DNA of 35,620 nucleotides from Lachnospiraceae bacterium. Lineage in GTDB: Bacteria > Bacillota_A > Clostridia > Lachnospirales > Lachnospiraceae. The notes below the pieces were generated by a model, which was not told the origin of the DNA, searched no databases, and saw only the letters and a program-made list of their open reading frames with translations. The DNA lies in contig QXWX01000073.1 of assembly GCA_009911175.1 (NCBI GenBank), positions 1-35,620 on the forward strand. The letters are read 5' to 3'. Below, piece by piece: positions 1 through 6,414 of the stretch. The position numbers and the translations under genes were made by a program. How positions within the stretch are numbered: position 1 is the stretch's first letter; every line of letters starts with the position of its first letter.

Positions 1-142
1 GATTGACGAGTTTAACTGCTCCAATCTTAAACAGGAACTCTTTGAACAAGAGAAGTCCCGCGTCGGAGGATAAATCGCCTCCATCAAAATTTATTTTAAT
101 TTGGCTATTGCTTTCTAAGCTTACGGTGTTTAAAATATCCAT
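1..142 (-). CDS. IS1380-type transposase, N-terminal fragment cut by the window edge
   Basis: An open frame reads leftwards from an ATG at 142-140 and runs off the start of the window, giving 47 residues. They include the block NFDGGDLSSDAGLLLFKEF, which I recognise as the N-terminal signature of IS1380-family DDE transposases (a gly/asp turn followed by LSSDAGLLL). The enzyme would cut and join the ends of its own element. The catalytic core lies outside the window, so activity cannot be judged. The segment is AT-rich like the accessory genes that follow. Family assignment comes from recalled motif similarity; the length is only a fragment. Confidence 0.75.
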   Translation of the reverse strand, partial: MDILNTVSLESNSQIKINFDGGDLSSDAGLLLFKEFLFKIGAVKLVN

Positions 143-215
143 ATAATATTCAATTAAAATACAGTAACCATGCGGGTTTCAGCAGTTGATGCCGTTATTC
201 CGTGAATAATTCAGG
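1..215 (-). mobile_element. End of an IS1380-like insertion sequence, partial
   Basis: This covers the transposase start and its roughly 60-base leader. On the minus strand the sequence begins CCTGAATTATTCACG (215-201). It starts with CC like many IS1380 ends and is my candidate terminal inverted repeat. The opposite end and the target duplication are outside the window, so the boundary at 215 is inferred. A related string, AATTCAGG followed by ATATA, recurs at 353-365, so the true edge could lie further right. Confidence 0.45.
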
Positions 216-290
216 TATAAGGAGACAAAAATATAAAATTTTTATAAACTCAAAACAGGTAAGAAAATACAACACTTCCATACATTTCAG

Positions 291-336
291 AAATGCCCTG
301 AACGCCACTATTTATGCGGTGTCCAGAGCATTTTTT
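291..336 (+). terminator. Intrinsic terminator-like hairpin
   Basis: Arms AATGCCCTGAACGCC (291-305) and GGTGTCCAGAGCATT (about 318-332) pair with only G-U or single mismatches and run into a T tract ending at 336. It would stop plus-strand transcription coming out of the insertion sequence, insulating the cassette at 572. The rest of 216-490 shows no gene. Confidence 0.5.
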
Positions 337-490
337 ACTTAATCCCTTGCAAAATTCAGGATATAGCGTGATTTGGCTGGTCTGTCAACAGTTTTTTCAA
401 TAATTCTATTTTTGTACGGAAAATAACATCATGAAGCCTGCGAAGTGTTTGAAAATACAGGCGTTCCTAGTAGTTAAGATGTAAGTATGA

Positions 491-519
491 TTGCTTTTTT
501 AAAGGAAACTTAGTATAAT
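491..519 (+). promoter_or_regulatory. Sigma-A-type promoter of the three-gene cassette
   Basis: TTGCTT at 491-496, a 17-base spacer, then a perfect TATAAT at 514-519. It stands about 50 bases before the first cassette gene (572), and no other promoter of this quality is seen before rpmG, so the three genes are probably one transcript. Confidence 0.65.
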
Positions 520-571
520 ATGAATGTGGCAGTATGGGTAATCGGTATAAAAGATCTATAGAGGTGATTGA

Positions 572-997
572 ATGGCTAAATTGGCTAATTTTATTTATTG
601 CATAAGTGCAGACAGAGTTCCAGCAAATGATGGAAAAGGCGTTAGTATAAATGCAATGGGGGTTATGACTGCATTAACGCCAGAATTTCTTCCGGGAACT
701 TTTACTTTTTCTGTTATTTTTTCCGTGCTGGATATTGATGTTTCTGTAGATAATTCTATACGGATTGTTTTTTCAAAAGATGGAGAAGAAGCTGATCTGG
801 TTAATACTGGCATTATTATGTTGCCTCCTATGCCAGAGCCGGATGAAGTTGAACTGCCAAAGGAATATAAAGGGGTATATATGAGCATGGATTTCCGTAA
901 TGTTGTTTTTGAAACAGAAGGCTTATATAACACAACCGTATTTTTTAACAGTCAATTAATAGGATCCAGTTCTATCTATGTCAAAGGAAAAAGGTAA
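572..997 (+). CDS. Hypothetical protein, possibly DUF6941-like; first gene of accessory cassette
   Basis: A 141-residue soluble protein with no signal peptide or membrane segment. It alternates short hydrophobic strands (FTFSVIFSVLDIDVSV, NSIRIVF, LYNTTVFFNSQLIGSSSIYVKG), suggesting an all-beta immunoglobulin- or C2-like sandwich. The N-terminal pattern of a strand, an acidic or polar loop, then a strand ending in a gly/met turn recalls DUF6941-type proteins, but I am not certain. A GAGGTG ribosome site stands 6-7 bases before the ATG. The next gene follows after 5 bases, implying co-translation. Base composition is clearly more AT-rich than the ribosomal operon downstream, which suggests horizontal acquisition. 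Function unknown. Confidence 0.7.
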   Translation: MAKLANFIYCISADRVPANDGKGVSINAMGVMTALTPEFLPGTFTFSVIFSVLDIDVSVDNSIRIVFSKDGEEADLVNTGIIMLPPMPEPDEVELPKEYKGVYMSMDFRNVVFETEGLYNTTVFFNSQLIGSSSIYVKGKR

Positions 998-1002
998 ATA
1001 AG

Positions 1003-1608
1003 ATGAATGATGGGAACTTGATTACATTATCAAAAGTGGATGCGAAATCGAATAATCATGTTGAGAGGAAATCATTTACCAATGTGGGTATAGCTACTTC
1101 TGTTGCTTTTGCGCTTTTTGTTGGAACGACTGCATTGAAGAGTACGGCAGATTTAGACGCATTATTTGGATATGATTTTATAATGCCTTCATACATACAA
1201 TATATTAACTTGAATACGAAAAAAGGGCATATAAATATGTATGTTGATAAAACAATAGACTTAATGAAGGTGGGAAATCTTAATAAGATAGAGAAAATGG
1301 CAGCGTTTGATGATGATTGGAATGGAACAGGAGGGAGTATTTTTTCGAAAAAGGCTATTAAGCTTTTTAAAATGATTATTGAGATGCTTGAAAAACAGCC
1401 GGAGATTGCGCCGACAGGACGTAATAGTTTGTTGATGCAATATGAATTGGACGATAAAAGTCTGCTCGTTTTTGAAGTTAGCGAAGAAAAAACAGAAAAA
1501 GTATATATACCGAAAGGCGATTATTCTATGGCACAAATGGAGTTGTTTACAGAGAATACAGGTTACAGGATAAAGGAGTGTGTGGAAAAATTTTATGGAC
1601 TTGAATAA
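1003..1608 (+). CDS. Hypothetical protein with W-N-G-T-G-G motif; second gene of cassette
   Basis: A 201-residue protein. Residues around 28-42 are hydrophobic (VGIATSVAFALFVGTTAL) and could be one membrane segment, but are not strongly so. The central DDDWNGTGG stretch (about residues 101-109) belongs to a recurring motif in small uncharacterised bacterial proteins, usually seen as NWDGYGA followed by a helix; here SKKAIKLFKMIIEMLEK fits that helix. The C-terminal half, LLMQYELDDKSLLVFEVSEEKTEKVY, reads as a beta-rich ligand- or protein-binding segment. Its end overlaps the third gene. I recognise the motif but no assigned biochemical role. The three-gene linkage suggests a shared complex or toxin/antidote-like arrangement, which is inference. 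Confidence 0.65.
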   Translation: MNDGNLITLSKVDAKSNNHVERKSFTNVGIATSVAFALFVGTTALKSTADLDALFGYDFIMPSYIQYINLNTKKGHINMYVDKTIDLMKVGNLNKIEKMAAFDDDWNGTGGSIFSKKAIKLFKMIIEMLEKQPEIAPTGRNSLLMQYELDDKSLLVFEVSEEKTEKVYIPKGDYSMAQMELFTENTGYRIKECVEKFYGLE

Positions 1609-1966
1609 TATTGCAGACTCAGAAATATTATATCGCATGGTTAAAAAATCTGATCCAAATGGTTTTATAAATGGAAAACCAACGGCTGCTTTATTTATGG
1701 ATAAAAGTGGTGCATCTGTGGATCGTGACGGAGGAAGGTCAGAAGAAGAGATTATTGAAAATTTCAAGTGGCGGTTTAGAAAAAAGGATGATTATAAAAC
1801 TTCGGTAAAAATAAGTGCCCGACAATGTAGAAATTCCGATACGTTTCCTAACCCGATTGGAAATCATAAAAACCCATATCATGCAGAAATATGGGATTCG
1901 GAAGATGAGCGGGTGATTAGTCTGTTTAAAGCGATGAAACTGGCGCAGCTATGCCGTGAAGTATAG
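1595..1966 (+). CDS. Hypothetical protein, 'SVDRDGGR...HAEI' family; third gene of cassette
   Basis: About 123 residues from the ATG at 1595. A GTG at 1580 would add five residues but sits almost on top of the AAAGGAG ribosome site (1572-1578), so either start is possible. The protein has LYRMVKKSD near the N-terminus, a central GKPTAALFMDKSGASVDRDG block and a C-terminal FPNPIGNHKNPYHAEIWD block. The order of an L-R-x-(I/V) helix, a G-P-(S/T)-x-x-F strand, (L/A)SVDR and P-x-P...NPxHAxI matches a widespread family of uncharacterised small proteins that I recognise only as a pattern. Conserved asp, arg, asn and his residues suggest a catalytic or ligand-binding pocket. It overlaps the preceding gene by 14 bases, supporting translational coupling. 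Confidence 0.65.
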   Translation: MDLNNIADSEILYRMVKKSDPNGFINGKPTAALFMDKSGASVDRDGGRSEEEIIENFKWRFRKKDDYKTSVKISARQCRNSDTFPNPIGNHKNPYHAEIWDSEDERVISLFKAMKLAQLCREV

Positions 1967-1992
1967 ATTTGATATGATTTCAAAGAAAGGAC

Positions 1993-2022
1993 TTGACTTC
2001 CCCGCATCCTATGTGTTACAAT
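1993..2022 (+). promoter_or_regulatory. Promoter for rpmG-secE-nusG
   Basis: TTGACT (1993-1998), 18-base spacer, TACAAT (2017-2022). It begins 27 bases after the accessory cassette ends and marks the return to conserved chromosome. The leader to the rpmG start is about 160 bases and has a small GATGG/CCATC hairpin but no terminator. Confidence 0.65.
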
Positions 2023-2186
2023 TTTTCTGCGAATGGAAGTAGGTCTTTTTTTTATGCCTAAATTTGATGGCTTCGCAACCATCAGTAACATGTAGTGAAT
2101 CAAGGGAGCATCCGGGGATTTTGGGCCGCGTCGGTCTTGGCGGCGGAGTCCTGAGAGGTGTTCTGAGAAAAAGCGAGGTGGAAGTT

Positions 2187-2336
2187 GTGCGCACAAGAAT
2201 TACATTGGAATGTACGGAATGCAAGAACCGCAATTACAACATGACCAAGGATAAGAAAACACATCCGGAACGCATGGAGACCAAGAAGTACTGTAAGTTC
2301 TGCAGATCCCACACACTGCACAAAGAGACGAAATAG
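2187..2336 (+). CDS. rpmG: 50S ribosomal protein L33
   Basis: A 49-residue basic protein of the large ribosomal subunit, near the E site. It carries CTEC (residues 9-12) and CKFC (36-39), the four cysteines of the zinc-binding (C+) form of L33. The usual [11 protein letters not shown] start and the K-x-C-x-x-C-x-x-H-T-x-H-K-E-T-K end are present. I chose the GTG at 2187, five bases after GAGGTGG; the longer upstream open frame has no family similarity. secE follows 24 bases later, the standard order in Firmicutes. In many Firmicutes a zinc-free L33 paralogue replaces this form under zinc starvation; none is seen here. Confidence 0.95.
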   Translation: MRTRITLECTECKNRNYNMTKDKKTHPERMETKKYCKFCRSHTLHKETK

Positions 2337-2360
2337 TCATTTTGGAAGGAAGTGGATGCT

Positions 2361-2561
2361 ATGAGCGGAAAGACAGAAAAAACTCAGAAGAAAAGCTGGT
2401 TCAAAGGACTTCAGACAGAGTTTAAGAAGGTCATCTGGCCGGATAAGAATGCGTTAGTGAAGCAGACGACGGCAGTTGTGACTGTTTCCGTATTATTGGG
2501 TGTGATCATCACAGTGATCGACACGATCATGAAGTACGGGATTGACCTTTTGGTAAAGTGA
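2361..2561 (+). CDS. secE: Preprotein translocase subunit SecE
   Basis: About 66 residues, the short single-span SecE of Gram-positive bacteria, clamping SecY in the membrane. The amphipathic cytoplasmic helix WFKGLQTEFKKVIWPDK, with the near-invariant VxWP, precedes one membrane helix (TTAVVTVSVLLGVIITVIDTIM). The ATG at 2361 is about 10 bases after AAGGA. A GTG at 2352 would add three residues but lies too close to that site. It sits between rpmG and nusG as in most bacteria. Confidence 0.93.
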   Translation: MSGKTEKTQKKSWFKGLQTEFKKVIWPDKNALVKQTTAVVTVSVLLGVIITVIDTIMKYGIDLLVK

Positions 2562-2616
2562 GAAGCTTTTGTAGCTGTCTTCGGCAGATACGAAGCCATA
2601 ACGGAAAGGTGATTTT

Positions 2617-3132
2617 ATGTCAGAGGCAAGATGGTATGTGGTTCATACCTATTCCGGGTATGAGAACAAGGTAAAAGCAAACATTGACAAGACAATCGAA
2701 AACCGTCATCTGGAAGATCAGATCCTGGAAGTCCGGGTTCCCCTGGAGGAAGTGCTGGAACAGAAGAATGGCGTTCAGAAGGTCAGCATGAAGAAGCTGT
2801 TTCCGGGTTATGTCATGATCCATATGTATATGAATGACGATACCTGGTATGTTGTCCGCAATACCCGCGGCGTGACAGGGTTTGTCGGTCCCGGATCCAA
2901 GCCGGTCCCCTTAGAGGAGGACGAGATGGAGAGGTTCGGCATCCGTCAGGAAGTGAAGGTCAGCTTTGAGCAGGGCGACGCCGTGATTGTACTCAACGGG
3001 GCCTGGGAAGGCACCGTGGGCGTGGTGCAGAGCGTCAACGAGCAGAAGGAGAGCCTGTCGATCAATGTGGAACTGTTTGGCCGTGAGACACCGGTCGAAC
3101 TCAGCTTTTCAGAAGTCAAGAAGATGGAATAA
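2617..3132 (+). CDS. nusG: Transcription termination/antitermination protein NusG
   Basis: A 171-residue protein that binds the RNA polymerase clamp and couples transcription to translation and pausing. The NGN domain runs from about residue 4 (ARWYVVHTYSGYENKV) through LFPGYVMIHM and WYVVRNTRGVTGFVG. A KOW domain follows (about 118-171) with GDAVIVLNGAWEGTVGVVQ. Length and motifs are typical of the family. An AACGGAAAGGTG ribosome site precedes the ATG. The L1-type leader for rplK begins within four bases of its stop, so read-through into the L11-L1 genes is likely. Confidence 0.96.
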   Translation: MSEARWYVVHTYSGYENKVKANIDKTIENRHLEDQILEVRVPLEEVLEQKNGVQKVSMKKLFPGYVMIHMYMNDDTWYVVRNTRGVTGFVGPGSKPVPLEEDEMERFGIRQEVKVSFEQGDAVIVLNGAWEGTVGVVQSVNEQKESLSINVELFGRETPVELSFSEVKKME

Positions 3133-3135
3133 GAA

Positions 3136-3165
3136 GTGGGAGGGATTTTATCCCGCCAATACCAC
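3136..3165 (+). promoter_or_regulatory. L1-binding mRNA mimic upstream of rplK, copy 1
   Basis: GTGGGAGG at the 5' side and AATACCAC at the 3' side enclose a GGGA...TCCC stem. The same two strings form the L1 stalk base in 23S rRNA. This is the known basis of autogenous control, in which excess L1 binds its own mRNA. The site ends two bases before the AGGAGG of rplK, so bound L1 would block initiation. Confidence 0.8.
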
Positions 3166-3181
3166 AAGGAGGTAATGAAAA

Positions 3182-3604
3182 ATGGCAAAAAAAGTAGAAG
3201 GTTATATTAAGTTACAGATTCCGGCCGGCAAGGCAACTCCTGCACCGCCGGTAGGCCCTGCGCTTGGACAGCATGGCGTCAATATCGTTGAATTTACAAA
3301 GCAGTTCAATGCAAGGACAGCAGACCAGGGTGACCTCATCATCCCGGTTGTCATTACTGTATACAGTGACAGAAGCTTCAGCTTCGTTACAAAGACTCCT
3401 CCGGCAGCGGTTCTGATCAAGAAGGCATGCAACATCAAGTCCGGTTCAGGTGTTCCGAACAAGACCAAGGTCGCGAAGATCACGAAGGCCCAGGTAGAAG
3501 AGATTGCCAAGACAAAGATGCCTGACCTGAATGCCGCGTCATTGGAAGCTGCTATGAGTATGATCGAGGGAACCTGCCGTTCTATGGGCGTAACCGTAGA
3601 GTAA
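3182..3604 (+). CDS. rplK: 50S ribosomal protein L11
   Basis: A 140-residue GTPase-centre protein that binds helices 43-44 of 23S rRNA. Hallmarks are [20 protein letters not shown] near the start (proline-rich switch), [12 protein letters not shown] and the C-terminal rRNA-binding domain with [12 protein letters not shown] and [14 protein letters not shown]. It ends with the usual helix [17 protein letters not shown]. The ribosome site AGGAGG precedes the ATG. It is followed by a second L1-type leader and rplA. Confidence 0.97.
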   Translation: MAKKVEGYIKLQIPAGKATPAPPVGPALGQHGVNIVEFTKQFNARTADQGDLIIPVVITVYSDRSFSFVTKTPPAAVLIKKACNIKSGSGVPNKTKVAKITKAQVEEIAKTKMPDLNAASLEAAMSMIEGTCRSMGVTVE

Positions 3605-3647
3605 GCGCGTCTGCGGGCACTATACCCTGGTAACGAAGAAGAAATCA

Positions 3648-3677
3648 GTGGGAGGGGTTCGATCCCGCCAATACCAC
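3648..3677 (+). promoter_or_regulatory. L1-binding mRNA mimic upstream of rplA, copy 2
   Basis: A near copy of the 3136-3165 element: GTGGGAGG, a short GGG...CCC hairpin, then AATACCAC, leading directly into AAGGAGG of rplA. It keeps both strings that copy the 23S L1 site. The two copies are each 30 bases and differ only around the loop. Confidence 0.78.
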
Positions 3678-3693
3678 AAGGAGGTTATATAGA

Positions 3694-4386
3694 ATGAAAC
3701 GAGGAAAGAAATATATCGAAGCTGCAAAACAGATCCAGAGAGGCAATCTTTACGAGAAGGCAGAGGCTATTTCTCTGGTAAAGAAAGCAGCAGTTGCAAA
3801 ATTTGATGAGACAATCGAAGCTCATATCAGAACCGGATGTGACGGCCGTCATGCTGACCAGCAGATCCGTGGCGCGGTTGTTCTGCCTCATGGAACAGGT
3901 AAGACTGTCCGTATCCTTGTATTTGCTAAGGACGCAAAGGCTGACGAGGCTCAGGCAGCAGGCGCTGACTATGTAGGCGGACAGGAACTGGTTCCGAAGA
4001 TCCAGAACGAAGGCTGGCTGGATTTTGACGTAGTGGTTGCTACACCGGATATGATGGGTGTTGTTGGACGTCTTGGACGTGTGCTTGGACCGAAGGGCCT
4101 TATGCCGAACCCGAAGGCAGGTACCGTAACAATGGATGTTACAAAGGCGATCAACGATATCAAGGCTGGTAAGATTGAGTACAGATTGGACAAGACGAAC
4201 ATTATCCATGTGCCGATCGGTAAGGCTTCCTTTACCGAGGAGCAGTTAGCGGACAACTTCCAGACGCTTGTTGATGCGATTATAAAAGCAAGACCCGCAG
4301 CAGTAAAGGGACAGTTCTTAAAGAGCGTGACACTCACCTCCACGATGGGCCCTGGCATCAAGGTCAATCCGATGCGGCTGCAGTAA
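3694..4386 (+). CDS. rplA: 50S ribosomal protein L1
   Basis: A 230-residue protein forming the mobile L1 stalk at the E site and acting as translational repressor of its own mRNA. Visible are [16 protein letters not shown] at the start, [24 protein letters not shown] in domain I, the domain II segment with [26 protein letters not shown], and the C-terminal return [14 protein letters not shown]. All are standard. Start chosen at the ATG nine bases after AAGGAGG. A separate promoter for rplJ follows 26 bases downstream. Confidence 0.97.
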   Translation: MKRGKKYIEAAKQIQRGNLYEKAEAISLVKKAAVAKFDETIEAHIRTGCDGRHADQQIRGAVVLPHGTGKTVRILVFAKDAKADEAQAAGADYVGGQELVPKIQNEGWLDFDVVVATPDMMGVVGRLGRVLGPKGLMPNPKAGTVTMDVTKAINDIKAGKIEYRLDKTNIIHVPIGKASFTEEQLADNFQTLVDAIIKARPAAVKGQFLKSVTLTSTMGPGIKVNPMRLQ

Positions 4387-4411
4387 ATTTGATAAAATTA
4401 AATAAAATGAG

Positions 4412-4440
4412 TTGACATCCCCCGGAATCGGTGTTATTAT
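4412..4440 (+). promoter_or_regulatory. Promoter of rplJ-rplL
   Basis: Perfect TTGACA (4412-4417), 17-base spacer, TATTAT (4435-4440); an overlapping TATAAT lies at 4438-4443 with a less favourable spacing of 20. It drives the L10 leader and the L10/L12 genes. Confidence 0.75.
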
Positions 4441-4443
4441 AAT

Positions 4444-4567
4444 CAGGCAATTAGCTGCCGAAGACAGTAGGTGCCGCAAGGCATAAGCAGACCAACGCCT
4501 ACCGAGGAATGCGAGATTCATTGAATTGGATTTTACCTCTGTGTCTTTGTGTGCACAGAGGTTTTTA
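4444..4567 (+). promoter_or_regulatory. L10 (rplJ) leader with intrinsic terminator
   Basis: The leader follows the rplJ promoter and has paired segments such as GTAGGTG/CGCCTACC (about 4468-4505). It ends in a terminator: CCTCTGTG (4536-4543) and CACAGAGG (4554-4561) followed by TTTTTA. In Firmicutes the L10(L12)4 complex binds this leader and favours termination; the position and layout fit that family. The fold is inferred by eye. Confidence 0.7.
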
Positions 4568-4681
4568 TATACCATCGTATAGCAGAAGGGCTGCCATGGC
4601 GGACTTTTTGCGTTTACCCTGTATAATCCACTTTCCTTGTGGCAGTGCTATTCATAAATATATAAGGAGGTGCACCAGAAC

Positions 4682-5221
4682 GTGGCAAAAGTTGAGTTAA
4701 AACAACCAGTTGTAGATGCTATCGCTGAGGAGATCAAGGATGCCCAGTCCGTAGTGCTTGTTGACTACCGCGGATTGACTGTGGCTCAGGATACGGAACT
4801 CCGTAAGCAGCTCAGAGAAGCCGGCATAGTATACAAGGTCTACAAGAATACTATGATGAAAAGGGCATTTGAGGGAACCGAGTTCGCAGGTCTGGATGAT
4901 TGTCTGAAAGGACCCAGCGCAATTGCGATCTCCAAGGATGACGCGACAGCTCCGGCAAGGATCATCTGCAATTTCGCTAAGACCGCAGACAAGCTGGAAC
5001 TGAAAGGCGGCGTAGTAGAGGGCAATGTATACGATGTCGCGGGACTGACAGAACTGTCCAAGATTCCGTCAAGAGAAGTTCTTCTTTCCAGACTGCTTGG
5101 AAGCATGCAGTCACCGATCACGAACTTCGCGCGTGTCATCAAGCAGATTGCTGAGAAGGATGGCGAGACGGCAGAAGCTCCGGCTGAGACCGCAGAGGCT
5201 CCGGCAGAAGCAGCAGAATGA
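4682..5221 (+). CDS. rplJ: 50S ribosomal protein L10
   Basis: About 179 residues; anchors L12 dimers to the ribosome. The N-terminal part shows KQPVVDAIAEEIKDAQSVVLVDYRGLTVAQ and LRKQLREAGIVYKVYKNTMMKRA, and the mid-protein LKGPSAIAIS is characteristic. The C-terminal alanine/glutamate-rich tail (TAEAPAETAEAPAEAAE) is a low-complexity extension common in this lineage. I chose the GTG at 4682, 11 bases after AAGGAGG; an earlier in-frame GTG overlaps that site. Confidence 0.95.
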   Translation: MAKVELKQPVVDAIAEEIKDAQSVVLVDYRGLTVAQDTELRKQLREAGIVYKVYKNTMMKRAFEGTEFAGLDDCLKGPSAIAISKDDATAPARIICNFAKTADKLELKGGVVEGNVYDVAGLTELSKIPSREVLLSRLLGSMQSPITNFARVIKQIAEKDGETAEAPAETAEAPAEAAE

Positions 5222-5342
5222 TCAGAGTTTCATGCCCATAGAGTGTTGAATGGAAGCTGCGCCCGCGGGAATCGGCCGGTGCAGACGGCAGTATAGGACT
5301 GATGACAGATTGATATTAATATAAAAAATGGAGGATATGACA

Positions 5343-5720
5343 ATGGCTAAATTGACAACAGCTGAAATGATCGAAGCGATCAAAGAATTATCAGTATTAG
5401 AACTGAATGAATTAGTAAAAGCATGTGAAGAAGAATTTGGTGTATCTGCGGCAGCAGGCGTTGTAGTTGCGGCAGCAGGCGGGGAAGGAGCAGCGGCAGC
5501 AGAAGAGAAGGACGAATTTGATGTAGAGCTTGTATCTGCAGGCGCATCTAAGGTTAAGGTTATCAAGGCTGTACGTGAGATCACAGGCCTTGGTCTGAAG
5601 GAAGCGAAGGAACTGGTTGACGGCGCTCCGAAGGTAGTGAAGGAAGCAGTTTCCAAGGCAGAAGCAGAAGAGATCAAGGCGAAGCTCGAAGGCGAAGGCG
5701 CAGAAGTAAACCTGAAATAA
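5343..5720 (+). CDS. rplL: 50S ribosomal protein L7/L12
   Basis: A 125-residue stalk protein that recruits translation GTPases. It has an N-terminal dimerisation helix ([28 protein letters not shown]), an alanine/glycine-rich hinge (about 38-58) and the C-terminal factor-binding domain with [20 protein letters not shown] and [20 protein letters not shown]. The ATG at 5343 is eight bases after GGAGG, preferred over an ATG at 5328 that overlaps that site. Downstream a MITE-like insertion separates it from its likely attenuator and rpoB. Confidence 0.96.
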   Translation: MAKLTTAEMIEAIKELSVLELNELVKACEEEFGVSAAAGVVVAAAGGEGAAAAEEKDEFDVELVSAGASKVKVIKAVREITGLGLKEAKELVDGAPKVVKEAVSKAEAEEIKAKLEGEGAEVNLK

Positions 5721-5732
5721 TTGCTGCTGGCA

Positions 5733-5740
5733 ATTATTTT
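5733..5740. repeat. Left 8-bp target duplication of MITE-like element
   Basis: ATTATTTT here is repeated at 5933-5940, immediately outside the inverted ends of the 5741-5932 element. The match extends by CC on the right side of both copies, which may be chance because the element itself begins CC. Confidence 0.6.
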
Positions 5741-5932
5741 CCACCTGTACGGTTGCAATCCGAGATATCTGTTCTATGCAACTTGTTGCAATAAAACAGA
5801 TATTTCGGATTGCAACCTACGCATAAATGAGCAAAATGCGGCTGCATTGCAGACGCAAGAGTGCGATAGCGTGGATTTTGCGAATGGATGCGTAGGTTGG
5901 ATGATCTTTAGATCATCCAACCGTACAGATGG
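5741..5932. mobile_element. MITE-like palindromic element between rplL and rpoB
   Basis: A 192-bp non-coding element with terminal inverted repeats CCACCTGTACGGTTG (5741-5755) and CAACCGTACAGATGG (5918-5932), one mismatch in 15. Inside are three further stems: 23-bp arms at 5751-5773 and 5795-5817 (one G-T), a CCTACGCAT/ATGCGTAGG stem at 5816-5824 and 5888-5896, and a perfect 12-bp hairpin with a TTTA loop at 5895-5922. Together they could form a multi-branched RNA or cruciform. Direct 8-bp duplications flank it. There is no transposase gene, so it would depend on one elsewhere. Families with 8-bp duplications include IS4 and IS256 types, but I cannot name the parent. Confidence 0.65.
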
Positions 5933-5940
5933 ATTATTTT
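5933..5940. repeat. Right 8-bp target duplication of MITE-like element
   Basis: ATTATTTT, identical to 5733-5740, directly after the right inverted repeat. Confidence 0.6.
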
Positions 5941-5967
5941 CCGTATGACAGAGATGATCTAATGAGG

Positions 5968-5996
5968 ACCGCAGATGAAGAACGTTCGTCTGCGGT
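5968..5996 (+). terminator. Hairpin, probable rplL attenuator
   Basis: ACCGCAGATGAA (5968-5979) pairs with TTCGTCTGCGGT (5985-5996) with one mismatch, followed by TCTCTGTTCT, a poor T tract. It looks like a leaky terminator controlling read-through from rplL to rpoB, now separated from rplL by the inserted element. Confidence 0.5.
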
Positions 5997-6062
5997 TCTC
6001 TGTTCTAACCCGCTTCTAATACCACATAAATCACAATTTGTCAAGAACTTTTTGAAAATGTG

Positions 6063-6092
6063 TTGACACCAAAAACCCATTTGTGTTATAGT
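6063..6092 (+). promoter_or_regulatory. Promoter of rpoBC
   Basis: TTGACA (6063-6068), 18-base spacer, TATAGT (6087-6092). It gives rpoB its own start in addition to read-through from rplL. Confidence 0.65.
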
Positions 6093-6414
6093 TAAAAATG
6101 CGCTATTATGGATAGATATACCGTTTGCCACATATTTCCATTTCAGGGAATTGATGTACAGGCGGAATCTTGTTTCATGAATTGCCGCAGAACAGAGTGT
6201 AAATTAATGAGCTATGGTTACTGAAATATATTTTTAAGATGCGCTCTAAGGGGAATATACAGGGTAACTCGCAGCCCGGCAACGAATATTTTTGTTACAT
6301 GTCACACTTCGAGCAATCACCACGCTGACTGGTCAGAAGGATGCACATAGAAGCTGGCATTTTCGCGCAGCCTTTACGGAGATATTCAGAAAACGAATAA
6401 GGAGTGAAACGTCC
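6093..6414 (+). other. Long untranslated leader of rpoB
   Basis: About 320 bases between the promoter and the rpoB start. An open frame continues upstream of rpoB to 6292 but shows no RpoB similarity and no ribosome site, so I treat it as untranslated. Only small hairpins (for example CTGACTGGTCAG near 6325) are visible and no known riboswitch was recognised. Confidence 0.5.

Noticed and set aside
1261..1767. 168-residue frame antisense to the accessory cassette
   Set aside because: Overlaps two genes with good order and spacing; composition (phe, his, cys rich) is typical of a shadow.
2041..2180. Possible tRNA in the rpmG leader
   Set aside because: A GATGG/CCATC hairpin is present, but no T-loop or acceptor pairing could be found.
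6292..6414. N-terminal extension of rpoB by 41 residues
   Set aside because: No similarity to RpoB N-termini and no ribosome site; AAGGAG stands in front of ATG 6415.
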